Positions 29,055 through 37,916 of a stretch of DNA of 64,000 nucleotides are shown here, piece by piece. A program made the translations under genes and the position numbers. The notes beneath the pieces were generated by a model. It made no database searches, was not told the DNA's origin, and saw only the letters and a list, made by a program, of their open reading frames with translations. The DNA lies in assembly GCF_020400585.1 (NCBI RefSeq), contig NZ_JAINVF010000019.1:62001-126000 (forward strand), read 5' to 3'. This DNA is from Streptomyces sp. NK08204. GTDB taxonomy: Bacteria > Actinomycetota > Actinomycetes > Streptomycetales > Streptomycetaceae. Each line of letters starts with the position of its first letter. Position 1 is the first letter of the stretch.

Positions 29055-29903
29055 ATGATCGACTGCCAGACCGAAATCAGCCAAGGCCGGCGCTTCGCCT
29101 TCGGCAGGAACTGGCTCCGATTCGGGCAGCTCATCGACGAAGAACGCATCGCCGGCGCCAGGGAGTCGCTGGAGTCCGCTCTCGGCACGTCCGATCTCAC
29201 GGGACGCAGGTTCCTGGACGTCGGCTGCGGAAGCGGCCTCTTCTCGCTGGCGGCCCTGCGCATGGGTGCGCGAGTACAGTCGTTCGACTACGACCCCGAC
29301 TCGGTCCGGGCGACCGAGAAGCTGCGCCAGGAATTCGCCCCGGACAGCGACTGGAGCATCCAGCGCGCCTCCATCCTCGACGCGACGTTCGTACGCGGGC
29401 TGGAGCAGGCCGACGTCGTCTACTCGTGGGGCGTGCTGCACCACACCGGCAATCTCTGGGCCGCGATGGAGGCCACGTGCGGCCTGGTCGCCCCCGGCGG
29501 AACGCTGTACGTGTCGATCTACAACGACCAGGGGGCGGAGAGTCGCGTCTGGACGTCCGTGAAACGGCGCTACAACACGTCCGGGGCCGTGGCACGCCAG
29601 GTGCTGCTGGCCGGCAGCGTGCTCTACCTCGGCAGGCACTACCCGCTGTCTGCCGCGATGAGGCTGGCCAAGCGCGTCGGGGGCAGCTCGGCGACCACGA
29701 CCGTTCCCCGGCGCCGGGGCATGTCACGCAAGCACGACCTCGTCGACTGGGTGGGGGGCTTCCCCTTCGAGGTCGCCACTCCGGAGAAGGTCTTCACCTT
29801 CTGTCGCGAGCGTGGCTTCGAACTGCGCCACCTGAAGACCTGCAGAGGCAGCATCGGCTGCAACGAGTTCGTCTTCACTCTCGGTTCCCCCACCGGCGGG
29901 TGA
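29055..29903 (+). CDS. SAM-dependent methyltransferase (class I)
   Basis: The 282-residue product starts at ATG 29055 after GGAAG. The SAM site is FLDVGCGSGLFSLAALRMGA (about residues 54-73), followed by the acidic loop QSFDYDPDSV and the post-III segment GLVAPGGTLYVSIYND. The opening QGRRFAFGRNWLRFGQLIDEERI is typical of methyltransferases in polysaccharide and lipopolysaccharide clusters. It probably methylates a sugar or the chain end. A chain-end methyl could limit polymer length, but that is conjecture. Confidence 0.87.
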   Translation: MIDCQTEISQGRRFAFGRNWLRFGQLIDEERIAGARESLESALGTSDLTGRRFLDVGCGSGLFSLAALRMGARVQSFDYDPDSVRATEKLRQEFAPDSDWSIQRASILDATFVRGLEQADVVYSWGVLHHTGNLWAAMEATCGLVAPGGTLYVSIYNDQGAESRVWTSVKRRYNTSGAVARQVLLAGSVLYLGRHYPLSAAMRLAKRVGGSSATTTVPRRRGMSRKHDLVDWVGGFPFEVATPEKVFTFCRERGFELRHLKTCRGSIGCNEFVFTLGSPTGG

Positions 29904-29947
29904 CACCTCCCGTGCGCGGTCCGCGGGGGGGGGCGGCACCTCATCGG

Positions 29948-31252
29948 TCAGGCCACCCGGCCGAGGTTCAGTTCCCTGCAGCGACGCCTGACTTCCATCG
30001 TGACCCGCGCCGTCTCGGCGCCCGTCGGGAGCAGACACTTCCAACTGACTCCGCTCATCCGGCTGAAGTACGTCACCTGGAAGATGACCACGACCGTGTA
30101 GGCCACGGTGGACGCGACGGCGCAGCCGACCGCACCCCAGAGGGGAATCAGGACGACGTTCAGCCCGACGTTCACCACCAGAGCGATCAGCGACGGCAGC
30201 ACGACGATGCGCGACGATCGCATGCGCAGCAGGAAAATGGACAGAGGCCGGCCGGCGGACAGCAACAGGATTCCGGGCACCAGCCAGGCGACGACCGTGG
30301 CCGCCTCCGCGTACGCATGGCCGTACAGCGGAATGACCAGGACCGACACCGCGGTCACGGTCGTCGCCCCGGACACGAGGCCCAGCAGCAGCATGAACCG
30401 GACGATCCGCGCCGTGACCACCGCGGAGTCCCTGACATCGTGGCCGGACTGGCGGGACAAGGTGACTTGCGCGCACACGTCGACGGTCAGTCGGCTCAGA
30501 TCCGACAGCGTCACCGCAAGCGTGTAGACCCCGACCTCCCGTCGGCCGCCCAGGGAGTTGAGCAGAAAGACGTCCGACCGGAGCAACAGGTACGCGGCGA
30601 CGGTGCCGGCGTGAAACCGCACTCCGTTGACGCACGTCGCCTTGGCCAGGCGTACGTCGGGCCACCCGACGCTGACTCCGCCCGCAGCGACCAGTACGGC
30701 CAGGGAGACGGCGAACGAGAGCACCCAGACGATCACCACCGTCCCCACGGTGAGGTGCCTCGTCACGCCGAGGACGACCAGGCAGAGGCACTGGACGACG
30801 GCACTCGCCAGCGTCGCCCGTGCCGCCGCACGAGAACGGTCGCGCAGGAGGGCGATGTTCGTCCCGTACAGCACACCCACGCCGAGGGGCACGCCCACAC
30901 AGGCCGTCGCCAGGAGCGGGAAGCCCGGCAGGTTGCCGCGCCCCTGGAACACCAGCCCCAGCCCGATCGCCACCACGGCCGCGGCGGTACCGACGAGCAG
31001 CCCGAGCGGGACGCTGTTCGCGTCCAGGGAGGTCCGTCGTCCCTTCTCCGGCCACATGGCGGTCTGGGCCTGTTCGACGGACAGGTGGCCCAGCGCCATG
31101 GCGGTGGTGGCCACGGTGACAGCCATGTAGTAGGTTCCACGCCCTTCGGGGGGCAGCGCTCTGGCCACGACGACACTGGCGAGAACACCCATGACGACGG
31201 CGCCCCCGCGCGCCATCAGCATCGAGACGAATTGCGGTCTGCGGTCAGCCAC
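29948..31252 (-). CDS. Polysaccharide flippase (Wzx/MATE-like)
   Basis: The 434-residue product is read from GTG 31252, ten bases after GGGAGGTT; the frame is open to 31336, but that part is not membrane-like. There are 12-14 hydrophobic segments. The N-terminus has RPQFVSMLMARGGAVVMGVLASVVVARALPPEGRGTYY, with the VxRxLxPxxxG pattern of the polysaccharide-biosynthesis flippases. It should carry undecaprenyl-linked repeat units across the membrane for the Wzy-like polymerase. It lies 105 bases after the glycosyltransferase on the same strand and converges with the methyltransferase gene. Confidence 0.86.
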   Translation of the reverse strand: MADRRPQFVSMLMARGGAVVMGVLASVVVARALPPEGRGTYYMAVTVATTAMALGHLSVEQAQTAMWPEKGRRTSLDANSVPLGLLVGTAAAVVAIGLGLVFQGRGNLPGFPLLATACVGVPLGVGVLYGTNIALLRDRSRAAARATLASAVVQCLCLVVLGVTRHLTVGTVVIVWVLSFAVSLAVLVAAGGVSVGWPDVRLAKATCVNGVRFHAGTVAAYLLLRSDVFLLNSLGGRREVGVYTLAVTLSDLSRLTVDVCAQVTLSRQSGHDVRDSAVVTARIVRFMLLLGLVSGATTVTAVSVLVIPLYGHAYAEAATVVAWLVPGILLLSAGRPLSIFLLRMRSSRIVVLPSLIALVVNVGLNVVLIPLWGAVGCAVASTVAYTVVVIFQVTYFSRMSGVSWKCLLPTGAETARVTMEVRRRCRELNLGRVA

Positions 31253-31357
31253 TGTGTCGGGGAACCTCCCGGGCGGCGAACAGCCCGGTGGGGCTGATCG
31301 GGAAACGTGCGATGCCAAGGCGGAACACATCGGCACCCTGAGCGTGTCGGCGTTCCG

Positions 31358-32542
31358 CTACGTCGTGGGACGGTGCTCCAGCAGCTGCCGGTACAGGGTG
31401 ACGTAGCGTTCCACCATGACGTCGGCCGTGAGATTCGCCATGGCCCACTCGCGGGCCTTGCGTCCGAGGGCAGCGGCAGCGTCCCGGTCACAGAGCACCT
31501 GACGGAGTCCTTCGGCGAGGGCGGTCACGTCCGCAGGGGGGACCAGCACTCCCCGTTCCTCAAGGAGCTCCGGGGTACCGCCCACCGCGGTCGCCACCAC
31601 CGGCAGGCCGGCCGCCATGGCCTCCATGACGGCATTGCTGGAACCCTCGTACAGGGACGGCAGGACGACCACGTCGGCCCGGGCCCTGAAACCGGCCACG
31701 TCGGTACGGGCCCCGAGGAACCGCACGTCGATGCCCAGGCGGTCGGCCATCTGTTCCAGCGAGGTGCGCTCGGAGCCGTCACCGATGAGGACAAGGGTGC
31801 AAGGGTGTCCGCTGCTCCGCAGTGCCGCGCATGCCTCGAGGAGGTACCGATGCCCTTTGTGAGGGCCGAGGTTGGCGACGCACAACACCACGGGGAGGGA
31901 GGTGGGGACATCGGCGGGCTCGGCGGGCTCGAACTCGCTCGGCCGCATTCCGTTGGGGATGACGGAGATCTTGGCGGCCGGCACTCCCTCGTCACGCCGG
32001 ACCTCGTCCGCGATCGCGGTCGCGTTGGCGACCACGAAGTCCGTCCACCGTGTGGCGATCCGCTCCACGGCGAGCGCCGGACGGTGGTCCTTCTTGAAGT
32101 AGCCGAGGCTCCGCCGTCCTGCCACGAGCACCGGTACGCGCGCCAGTCGCGCGGCGGGGGCGGCCATCACGTAGGCGAAAAACAGAAAGGCCTGCAAGAC
32201 CTGTGGCCTTTCCTTGCGCAGGAAGACCACGAGGCGGACGAAGGCGCGGATGTTGGCGACGTACGAGGTCCAGCCGTGGGACCGGGCGCGAAACCCGAGT
32301 TCCACGACGCGCACGCCGGAGCCCTGGAGTTCCTCCTCCCGCGGCCCTTTCTCGAACATGACCAGCAAATGGGTCCGCACGCCCCGGGCACTCAGTCCCC
32401 GGGCGAGCAGGACAAGCTGTTTCTCCGCGCCGCCGAGGCCCAGCTGACCGATCATCAGGCAGACTCTGCTGGGAAATCGACGCAGTCCTTCGTCCTGGGC
32501 AGCCGGGGCCGGTGATGCGCATGTTTCTTCAGTCAGCGGCAT
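31358..32542 (-). CDS. Glycosyltransferase family 4
   Basis: The product is about 394 residues from ATG 32542 (GTG 32551 possible; SD weak for both). The N-terminal Rossmann half contains MIGQLGLGGAEKQLVLLARGL, where GGAE marks acceptor-side GT4 enzymes. The C-terminal half has VLCVANLGPHKGHRYLLEA and VVLPSLYEGSSNAVMEAMAAGLPVVA, with the EX7E catalytic pair. It is a retaining glycosyltransferase adding a sugar to the lipid-linked unit on the cytoplasmic face. It is divergent from the acyltransferase gene, and a GCATATGC palindrome lies 49 bases upstream. Confidence 0.9.
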   Translation of the reverse strand: MPLTEETCASPAPAAQDEGLRRFPSRVCLMIGQLGLGGAEKQLVLLARGLSARGVRTHLLVMFEKGPREEELQGSGVRVVELGFRARSHGWTSYVANIRAFVRLVVFLRKERPQVLQAFLFFAYVMAAPAARLARVPVLVAGRRSLGYFKKDHRPALAVERIATRWTDFVVANATAIADEVRRDEGVPAAKISVIPNGMRPSEFEPAEPADVPTSLPVVLCVANLGPHKGHRYLLEACAALRSSGHPCTLVLIGDGSERTSLEQMADRLGIDVRFLGARTDVAGFRARADVVVLPSLYEGSSNAVMEAMAAGLPVVATAVGGTPELLEERGVLVPPADVTALAEGLRQVLCDRDAAAALGRKAREWAMANLTADVMVERYVTLYRQLLEHRPTT

Positions 32543-32719
32543 GTGCGGCACAACCTGTTTCTTTCCGCGAAGCCTCCATGGTCTGGAATAGCATATGCCG
32601 CACCTTGATCCGAGTCGCGGTTTTGACGGTCGCCCGTCCGCGTGTCAGAGGGCGCCGGTTTCCTTCTCCAGCATGCGCCCACCGCCTCGAATTCCGCGCC
32701 GACAGAAGGGAGCACCGAT

Positions 32720-33238
32720 ATGAAGAATCGACTCTTTGTCCTCGGTGTCCGCTGCTTCTACAAACTGTTCGCACAGCGGCTGCACTGGCGCGTGCCAGGT
32801 GCCCGTAGCCTGCGCGGCTGGTGCGCGCACAAGATCTGCAAAGACGTACGGTTGCCGGTCACGATCAACGCCCGCGTCGGGCTCCCGCCGTCCCTGCGGA
32901 TGGGAAAGCACGCCGGGATCGGGCAGGGAACCCAGTTCCTCGGTCTGGGCAGCGTGTCCCTCGGCGAGCATCTGACCATGGGGCCGGATTGTCTTTTCAT
33001 CACCGGGGACCATCCCGTTCCCAAATCCGGAGGGAACTTTCGTGACCACGCCTCGGTGCATTCGGACATCGTCGTGGGAGAAGACGTCTTCCTCGGCGCC
33101 CGCGTGACGGTTCTCCCGGGTGTGACCATCGGTCGAGGTGCTGCCGTGGGGGCCGGAAGCGTGGTGACGAAGGATGTTCCCGCCGAGGCAGTCGTTGCGG
33201 GAAATCCGGCCAGAGTCATCCGTGTCCGCGCGAAGTGA
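32720..33238 (+). CDS. Left-handed beta-helix acyltransferase (sugar O-acetyltransferase type)
   Basis: The 172-residue product starts at ATG 32720, eight bases after AAGGGAG; upstream in-frame codons are not family-like. Hexapeptide repeats run from LPPSLRMGKHAGIGQGTQF through VVGEDVFLGARVTVLPGVTIGRGAAVGAGSVVTKDVP, ending with VVAGNPARVI as in serine and sugar acetyltransferases. The catalytic-type His lies in FITGDHPVP. It most likely acetylates a sugar in the repeat unit. It stands alone on its strand between two minus-strand operons and ends before a 15-bp hairpin. Confidence 0.87.
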   Translation: MKNRLFVLGVRCFYKLFAQRLHWRVPGARSLRGWCAHKICKDVRLPVTINARVGLPPSLRMGKHAGIGQGTQFLGLGSVSLGEHLTMGPDCLFITGDHPVPKSGGNFRDHASVHSDIVVGEDVFLGARVTVLPGVTIGRGAAVGAGSVVTKDVPAEAVVAGNPARVIRVRAK

Positions 33239-33275
33239 GCGGAGTTCCGTCGGCTGACTGAAGACAGCGGACACC

Positions 33276-33314
33276 CGGTCGCTGGTCCCGCGCGTCGCAC
33301 GGGACCAGCGACCG
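33276..33314. terminator. Perfect 15-bp hairpin between convergent genes
   Basis: Bases 33276-33290 are an exact inverted repeat of 33300-33314 with a nine-base loop. It is centred between the acyltransferase stop (33238) and that of the WecA-like gene (33355), so it can terminate both transcripts. Confidence 0.8.
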
Positions 33315-33354
33315 AAGAGGGGAAAACCGACGCCGGAGGTCTGCGGTATCACCG

Positions 33355-34500
33355 CTACCCGGCCGGAGTGCCCGGGGCCGGCAACAGCGTGGTGTCCTTC
33401 CGTGGTTCCCGAGACTGATCCCGTGACGGCGGCACCGTGCAGCGGGCACCGTCGGCCACAGCCGTCCAGGCCGGGACGTCGGCGTGCGGCACAGCGGTCG
33501 CGCCGGCGGGGACTTTGAGCAGCAGCCCCACCGCGCCGACGCTCGTGGCGGAGACGACGACGAGTGCGATGCCGGGAGCGAGCAGCCCGTGGGTCACCAG
33601 CATCGCCGCCAGGCAGCCCGCCACCGCGAAGACGCTGAGGCACCGGACGACCTGCTGAACCGTCATGCCCAGCCGTCGCAACCGGTGAGCGATGTGGTCC
33701 AGGCCGCCCTGCATCAGGGGCCTCGACTCGCGGTAGCGGGAAAGCATCACCAGCGTGGTGTCCAAGGTCGGGACCAGGGTGGCGAGCAGAAGGCTGGCGG
33801 GCCCGGAAAGGCCTTCGGCGTCGTTGTGGACCACCATCATGGTCGAGGCCAGCATGAAGCCGACGAAGAGCGAGCCTGCGTCACCGAGAAAGATCCGTGC
33901 CGGATGCCTGTTGTGGAACAGGAAACCGAGACAGGAGCCGCCGAGGGCCGCCATCACCGCGGCCAGGCCCATGGAACCGTCGGCCAGTGCGGTCAGGCAG
34001 AGGAATCCGCCGATGACGACAGACAGGGACGACGCGGCACCGTCCATGTTGTCGAGCAGGTTGAAGGCGTTCGTCACGAAGACGATCCATACGACGGCGA
34101 ACACCGCGTCGAACGTGCCGCCGAAGACGGTGGGATGCCCTCCTGCCACCACCACCGCCGAGGCGGCCGACGTCTCCACGCACAGCCGAAGTCGCGGGCT
34201 GAGCTGACGCAGATCGTCGATGAGCCCGAGAACGCACATGAGAGCGGCACTCCCGAGCACGACCGCGAGAACCGGGTCGAAGGCGCTCCCGGCGAGCGCG
34301 GCGGCCACACCCGCGGCAAGGGTGGCGACCGCGATGGCGATACCGCCGAGATAAGGCGTCGGCCTGGTGTGCGCCTTGCGACCGCTGGGGCGGTCGGTGA
34401 TCCCACGGCGCAGGGCGAAGCGCCTCAGCGGCTCCGTCAGCAGTAGTCCGAGCAGCAGGGCCACGCCGCCCGCGCCCACCGTCGCCACCTCCGTACTCAC
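33355..34500 (-). CDS. Undecaprenyl-phosphate sugar-1-phosphate transferase (WecA/MraY superfamily)
   Basis: The 381-residue product starts at GTG 34500, overlapping the epimerase stop as GTGA. About ten membrane helices are present, with the superfamily's cytoplasmic motifs: GLIDDLRQLSPRLRL (DDxx(D/N)), NAFNLLDNMDGAASSLS, FHNRHPARIFLGDAGSLFVGF, and HIAHRLRRLGMTVQQ as the HxxHR loop. RKAHTRPTPYLGGIAIA is typical of WecA rather than MraY. It should transfer a sugar 1-phosphate, such as GlcNAc-1-P, to undecaprenyl phosphate and so start the repeat unit. The C-terminal 50 residues are polar and unlike the family. Confidence 0.9.
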   Translation of the reverse strand: MSTEVATVGAGGVALLLGLLLTEPLRRFALRRGITDRPSGRKAHTRPTPYLGGIAIAVATLAAGVAAALAGSAFDPVLAVVLGSAALMCVLGLIDDLRQLSPRLRLCVETSAASAVVVAGGHPTVFGGTFDAVFAVVWIVFVTNAFNLLDNMDGAASSLSVVIGGFLCLTALADGSMGLAAVMAALGGSCLGFLFHNRHPARIFLGDAGSLFVGFMLASTMMVVHNDAEGLSGPASLLLATLVPTLDTTLVMLSRYRESRPLMQGGLDHIAHRLRRLGMTVQQVVRCLSVFAVAGCLAAMLVTHGLLAPGIALVVVSATSVGAVGLLLKVPAGATAVPHADVPAWTAVADGARCTVPPSRDQSREPRKDTTLLPAPGTPAG

Positions 34501-35576
34501 ACCGGCCACCGCCCCGCCAGAGCGGTCCCGGCAACGGGATCCTGACCCACGGGACGACGCTGCTCCGGGGCGCCCGGCCCGCGGGCCGGCAGCTTGTCGC
34601 CCCATGCGGCACGGGCGTCGGCGATCGCGTCGGCGATGACGTCGGAGAGAGTGTGCCGAGGCCGCCAGCCGGTCAGGGCGCGCAGCTTCGTCGTGTCGGG
34701 GACGCGTCGTTCCATGTCCTCGAAGCCTGGTCCGTACGCATCGGCGTACGACACGTGCTCCACCGTCGAGACGCTCTCGGCCTGAGCGATGACCCGGTCG
34801 GCCAGGTCGAGGATGCTGATCTCGCCGTCCGCGCCGATGTTGAAGGTCCCCCCGACCGCCCCCGGTTCTTCCAGCAGGAGCAGCAGCGCCGCGACGGCGT
34901 CGGCGACGTGCAGGAAGCAACGCCGCTGGCGGCCTCCCCCATGGATCGTCAGGGGTTCGCCGCGCACGGCCTGCCTGGCGAAGCGCGGGATGACCATTCC
35001 GTACGCCGGACTCTGGCGGGGCCCCACGGTGTTGAAGAACCGGACGACGGTCGACCTCAGTCCTCGCTCCTGGTGGTAGAGGCAGGCCATGATCTCGTCC
35101 ACCGCCTTGGCCGTGCTGTACGACCAGCGGGCGATGGACGGGCTTCCCAGGATGCGGTCGGAGGTCTCGTCGAGGGGACCGGAGGAGTTCTTTCCGTAGA
35201 TTTCCGAAGTGCTGGCGATCAGGATTCTGCGATCGTACCGCTGCGCGGACTCGATGACGGTCTCGGTGCCTTTTGTGTTCGTGATGAACGACTGCAGCGG
35301 CTTCTCGACGATGAGTTTTACCCCTACGGCCGCAGCCAGATGGATGACGGTGTCACACTCCTGTACCAGCTCGTCCACGAGCGGCGCGTCCAGGACCGAG
35401 CCATGACGGAAACGGAAACGCGGGTCGGTCCAGTTCTGGGTGAGGTTTTCCTGCCGTCCGGTGGTGAGGTCGTCGAGGACCACGACGCTGTGTCCGTTGG
35501 CCAGCAACGCGTCCACTAGATGGGAGCCGATGAAGCCGGCTCCACCGGTGACAAGATACTTCGAGCTTCGATCCAT
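34497..35576 (-). CDS. NAD-dependent epimerase/dehydratase (extended SDR, nucleotide-sugar)
   Basis: The 359-residue product starts at ATG 35576 with GGAG 11 bases upstream. The NAD site is VTGGAGFIGSHLVDALL (residues 9-25), the active-site Tyr and Lys are in YSTAK, and catalytic Ser/Thr lies in LIASTSEIYG. FFNTVGPRQSPAYGMVIPRFARQ and CFLHVADAVAALLLLL are typical of UDP-glucose epimerase and UDP-glucuronate decarboxylase relatives. Which sugar it acts on cannot be read from the sequence. It is coupled to the WecA-like transferase by a GTGA overlap, so it may make that enzyme's substrate. Confidence 0.88.
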   Translation of the reverse strand: MDRSSKYLVTGGAGFIGSHLVDALLANGHSVVVLDDLTTGRQENLTQNWTDPRFRFRHGSVLDAPLVDELVQECDTVIHLAAAVGVKLIVEKPLQSFITNTKGTETVIESAQRYDRRILIASTSEIYGKNSSGPLDETSDRILGSPSIARWSYSTAKAVDEIMACLYHQERGLRSTVVRFFNTVGPRQSPAYGMVIPRFARQAVRGEPLTIHGGGRQRRCFLHVADAVAALLLLLEEPGAVGGTFNIGADGEISILDLADRVIAQAESVSTVEHVSYADAYGPGFEDMERRVPDTTKLRALTGWRPRHTLSDVIADAIADARAAWGDKLPARGPGAPEQRRPVGQDPVAGTALAGRWPV

Positions 35577-35827
35577 GCGCGGCTTCACTCCGGTTTCGGG
35601 TGGGGTCGGGTTCCACAGATCTCGATGGCTGAGCCAACGTTCACCTATGCGATGAATAGCGGAAATTGAAACCTCGTCAACTGAACCTGGCCCCCCGGCG
35701 CGTCTGCCGATTACGGAATCAAGGTGATGCCGGTGAGACACATTCCCGCAGAATCTCGACCGAGCGCACCGGCATGCATCAATGGGAGATGGCATATGCC
35801 ACCCCCTGCAACAAAGGAGTGATGAGG
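35577..35827. promoter_or_regulatory. Divergent promoter region with a GGCATATGCC palindrome
   Basis: This AT-richer region lies between the epimerase and UDP-sugar dehydrogenase genes and must hold two divergent promoters. GGCATATGCC at 35791-35800 is a perfect palindrome 28 bases before the dehydrogenase start. The same GCATATGC core occurs at 32591-32598 and 50612-50619 upstream of other genes. AAAGGAG (35813-35819) is the dehydrogenase SD. Confidence 0.45.
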
Positions 35828-37108
35828 GTGCGTCAGGAACGCAACATCCACAGGGGCAAGCTGGTTGTCGTAGGGCTGGGGTACGTAGGCCTTCCCCTGG
35901 CCGTGCGAGGCGTCGAAGCAGGGTATTCCGTCATCGGCGTGGACACGGACGAGTTGCGCGTGAAGCGCCTGGGGGCGTGTGACTCCTACATCGAAGACAT
36001 CGACGACACGCGTCTCCTGGCCGCCGTGGACAGCGGCCGCTTCCGCGCCACCACCGCCTACGAGCACACCGACGGTTTCGACGTGTGTGTCATCACCGTG
36101 CCGACGCCACTGCGCGATGGTGTGCCCGATCTGAGTTACGTGGAGTGCGCCGGACGGAACATCGCCCCGCACCTCGCACCCGGCGCCACCGTGGTCCTGG
36201 AGTCCACCACGTATCCGGGGACGACCGACACCCTGTTGCGTCCGCTGCTGGAGGCGGGCAGCGGCCTGAAGGCGGGCGGCGACTTCCACCTGGGCTACAG
36301 CCCAGAGCGCATCGACCCGGGGAACCCGGACTGGCGCCTGGAGAACACGCCCAAGGTGGTCTCCGGGATCGATGCCGCGTCGCTGCGCAGCATCGAGCGT
36401 TTCTACGGCGACATCGTGGAGCGCACCGTGCCGGTGAACTCCTGCCGGACCGCCGAGCTGACCAAGCTGCTGGAGAACACCTACCGCCACGTCAACATCG
36501 CGTTGGTCAACGAAATGGCCGTGGTGTCACGTCAGTTGGGGGCGGACATCTGGGAGGCGGTCGAGGCCGCAAGCACCAAGCCGTTCGGATTCATGCCGTT
36601 CAGGCCTGGTCCGGGCGTGGGCGGGCACTGCCTGCCGGTGGACCCCTCCTACCTGTCCTGGCAGGTCAAGAGGCTGCTCAAGCAGGACCTCCGGTTCATC
36701 ACGCTGGCGAACGAGATCAACGACCACATGCCTGATCACGTCGTCCGGCGGATCACCCGTGGACTGAACGAACGTGGCAAGTCGGTCAAGGGGTCCCGGG
36801 TACTGCAACTCGGCCTCGCCTACAAGAAGAACACCGGCGACATCCGGGAGTCGCCGGCTCTCGTTCTCGCGCGGTCGCTGCTCCAGCTCGGCGCCCGGCT
36901 GGTCGTGGCGGAGCCGCACACCGACTCCTACCTGGTTCCCCCGGAGATCACCCGTGTGGAACTCACCGAGGCAGAGGTCCGGGCGGCCGACGTGATCGTC
37001 GTGGCGACCGACCACGATGCCTTCGACTACGCGCTCGTCGAAGAGGCCGGCGCCTACGTGCTCGACACCCGCAACCGCTGCCGGGGGGAGCGTGTCGAGA
37101 TCCTGTGA
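35828..37108 (+). CDS. Nucleotide-sugar (UDP-HexNAc type) 6-dehydrogenase
   Basis: The product is about 426 residues from GTG 35828, which is eight bases from GGAG; ATG 35822 is only two bases from it. The NAD site is VVGLGYVGLPLA, with VITVPTPL and ESTTYPGTT following. The catalytic cysteine is in PGPGVGGHCLPVDPSYLSW, the form seen in WbpA/TviB-type UDP-N-acetylhexosamine dehydrogenases, and LAYKKNTGDIRESPALVL closes the C-terminal domain. It oxidises the 6-hydroxyl twice to give a uronic acid sugar nucleotide. The polymer is therefore probably acidic unless the asnB product amidates it. Confidence 0.92.
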   Translation: MRQERNIHRGKLVVVGLGYVGLPLAVRGVEAGYSVIGVDTDELRVKRLGACDSYIEDIDDTRLLAAVDSGRFRATTAYEHTDGFDVCVITVPTPLRDGVPDLSYVECAGRNIAPHLAPGATVVLESTTYPGTTDTLLRPLLEAGSGLKAGGDFHLGYSPERIDPGNPDWRLENTPKVVSGIDAASLRSIERFYGDIVERTVPVNSCRTAELTKLLENTYRHVNIALVNEMAVVSRQLGADIWEAVEAASTKPFGFMPFRPGPGVGGHCLPVDPSYLSWQVKRLLKQDLRFITLANEINDHMPDHVVRRITRGLNERGKSVKGSRVLQLGLAYKKNTGDIRESPALVLARSLLQLGARLVVAEPHTDSYLVPPEITRVELTEAEVRAADVIVVATDHDAFDYALVEEAGAYVLDTRNRCRGERVEIL

Positions 37109-37361
37109 CAGGGTGGTGCCCGAGGCGGCCCGGGTGTCCTCGGCCCCGTACAGGGCGCCTGTTCGGGGCGAACCGTGCGGCAGTCGGGGCTGACGCGCGG
37201 GCCGCGGCCTCCCCTTGTCAGCCGGCGGTACACCATCTGTACGAGGCTGCTCGCGCCTGGCGTGGACCGCAGCCGTGAGCGCCGTCGCAAGGGGGGCCCG
37301 GTCACAGGCCGCAGCGGCCGTGAGGTCTTCTCCGGACCGCCGGCCGAGCGGCAAGGGGAGC

Positions 37362-37408
37362 GGGGCCTGGTGCGTCCAACTGCACGGCAGACGGACGCAC
37401 CAGGCCCC
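37362..37408. terminator. Perfect 16-bp hairpin after the sugar dehydrogenase
   Basis: Bases 37362-37377 are an exact inverted repeat of 37393-37408 with a 15-base loop. It stands in the 800-base gene-free gap between two convergent genes. It is strong enough to end transcription from either side. Confidence 0.75.
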
Positions 37409-37443
37409 TGCTGTGTGCTGCGGTGCGCCGGGCGAGCGGGCCG

Positions 37444-37765
37444 ACGGCCTGGTCGGCTGGGTGCGCACGCGGCCACCGACACCGAGAACCCGGCCTGACA
37501 CGGGGCTGCCGAACGGCTCGCCCTATCAGCCCACTTGGTGGCAGGCGGGATCCGTCCACCCCGTCCCGCTGCGGTCAGGCGGCCCGTCCCTGCCCGGCCT
37601 CCCAACGGCCTGGTCCGCTGGGTGTGCACGCGGCCACCGACACCGAGAACCCGCCTGGCACGGGGCTGCCGAACCGGCCTGCCCTATCAGCCCACTTGGT
37701 GGCGGGCGGGATCCGCCCACGCCGTCCCGCTGCGGTCAGGCGGCCCGTCCCTGCCCGGCCTCGTC
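37444..37765. repeat. Tandem duplication of a 161-bp unit in a gene-free gap
   Basis: The stretch 37444-37604 is repeated at 37605-37765 with more than 90% identity. The gap 37109-37916 holds no convincing gene: open frames here are Arg/Pro-rich, and the repeat is readable in several frames. The unit contains no recognisable element, and its few differences show that the duplication is not very recent. Confidence 0.85.
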
Positions 37766-37801
37766 GATGGCGGCACCGCTGGGATGCCGACACCAGAGAG
37801 C

Positions 37802-37902
37802 GCAGGTGCCGGTCTGAGCCCCCAGCAGGTCCTCGGTCTCCTTCAGGAACTGCTGAGGTGCTGGACCGGCACCTGCACCTGCGCGGCCGGCCCCTGCCGG
37901 CC
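37802..37902 (-). terminator. Two hairpins downstream of the second epimerase gene
   Basis: GGCCGGC (37885-37891) pairs with GCCGGCC (37896-37902) around a four-base loop, 15 bases after the epimerase stop on the minus strand, a good terminator. A wider 12-bp perfect inverted repeat joins 37802-37813 with 37865-37876. Together they could form a cruciform-like end structure. Confidence 0.65.
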
Positions 37903-37916
37903 GGCAGAACGGGAAC

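Noticed and set aside
29925..29933. Run of nine G bases that could be a phase-variation tract
   Set aside because: It lies in the short non-coding gap between the convergent methyltransferase and flippase genes, so slippage would alter no protein; it may also be a sequencing artefact.
35666..35821. Longer N-terminus for the UDP-sugar dehydrogenase
   Set aside because: Upstream codons lack similarity to the family, and the AAAGGAG at 35813-35819 would lie inside the coding region; the NAD motif starts soon after GTG 35828.
37109..37916. Several open frames in the gap holding the 161-bp repeats
   Set aside because: The repeat is open in more than one frame, the products are Arg/Pro-rich, and no SD or family motif supports any of them.
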